From Sulfurisphaera ohwakuensis (lineage in GTDB: Archaea > Thermoproteota > Thermoprotei_A > Sulfolobales > Sulfolobaceae), in contig NZ_CP045484.1 of assembly GCF_009729055.1 (NCBI RefSeq), positions 2,738,872 to 2,802,871 of the forward strand: DNA of 64,000 bases, given 5' to 3'. Below the pieces are notes generated by a model. The model searched no databases. It saw only the letters and a list, made by a program, of their open reading frames with translations, and had not been told where the DNA came from. A program made the translations under genes and the position numbers. Shown here piece after piece: positions 63,943-64,000 of this stretch (position 1 is its first letter; every line of letters starts with the position of its first letter).

Positions 63943-64000
63943 ATGGAAATTGATAAGAAAAAATTAAAAGTTACACACTTTATATTCCCTCTTGTTTTAC
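63943..64000 (+). CDS. soxD: SoxD start, small oxidase subunit, cut by window end
   Basis: Only 19 codons are inside: MEIDKKKLKVTHFIFPLVL, a charged start and the beginning of a hydrophobic helix. The place after soxC is where S. acidocaldarius has soxD, a small membrane subunit. Assigned by position only. Confidence 0.5.
   Translation, partial: MEIDKKKLKVTHFIFPLVL

Noticed and set aside
1-64000. CRISPR arrays, tRNA or rRNA genes, intact insertion sequences
   Set aside because: No regularly spaced repeats, no cloverleaf-like GC-rich intergenic segments and no transposase frames with terminal repeats were seen on reading the intergenic regions.

Overview
The window is from a thermoacidophilic crenarchaeon of the order Sulfolobales. 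The evidence is a blue-copper sulfocyanin, two complete Sox-type terminal oxidase clusters (SoxM type and SoxABCD type), two Rieske proteins, a fused 3-hydroxyacyl-CoA dehydrogenase/enoyl-CoA hydratase like that of the Sulfolobales 3-hydroxypropionate/4-hydroxybutyrate cycle, low GC, mostly leaderless genes with a TATA box about 25 bases before the start codon, and GGTGA-type ribosome sites only inside operons. The 303-residue esterase next to a TetR gene resembles the characterised Sulfurisphaera (Sulfolobus) tokodaii esterase, so a close relative of that species is likely.

Region 1 (1-31 kb) is an acyl-CoA / lipid degradation island. It holds a CoA transferase, two MaoC proteins, the fused dehydrogenase/hydratase, an SDR, an esterase, a FadR-like TetR regulator, three acyl-CoA dehydrogenases, an acyl-CoA synthetase, two thiolase-fold proteins each with a DUF35 partner, a dienoyl-CoA-reductase-like flavoenzyme, an enoyl-CoA hydratase, and MFS and EamA transporters. 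Inside it lie a cytosolic formate dehydrogenase module (FdhA, DUF1641, FdhD) and a molybdenum hydroxylase whose FAD and 2Fe-2S subunits are fused. Several family members lack catalytic residues (a MaoC, a short acyl-CoA dehydrogenase and a thiolase), which suggests heteromeric enzymes like those of actinobacterial steroid side-chain degradation.

Region 2 (31-33 kb) has a START-like protein, a strongly degenerate glutamate-dehydrogenase homologue that is probably a pseudoenzyme, and a secreted or membrane-anchored unknown.

Region 3 (33-41 kb) is the SoxM supercomplex cluster: a CtaG/DUF1404-like protein, SoxM (fused subunits I and III), and divergently sulfocyanin SoxE, CuA subunit SoxH, SoxI, a Cys-Cys membrane protein, Rieske SoxF and cytochrome b SoxG.

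Region 4 (41-57 kb) is mixed: DsrE, a double-HTH regulator, an acetyltransferase, malic enzyme, a DUF929 protein, a CoA-binding protein, a large cell-surface protein, a MhpD-like hydratase, an XdhC-type molybdenum-enzyme maturation factor, a 963-residue P-loop NTPase of unknown role, a TrmO-like tRNA methyltransferase, a pair of radical SAM proteins resembling AhbC/AhbD of the siroheme-to-heme route, and an aldo/keto reductase.

Region 5 (57-64 kb) is the SoxABCD quinol oxidase with divergent Rieske SoxL. SoxL is followed on its strand by five small membrane proteins, one of only 43 residues, that look like undescribed accessory subunits. Fatty-acid oxidation and formate oxidation would feed the quinone pool, the two oxidases would drain it, and the radical SAM pair would supply heme. 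No tRNA, rRNA, CRISPR array or intact insertion sequence was seen.
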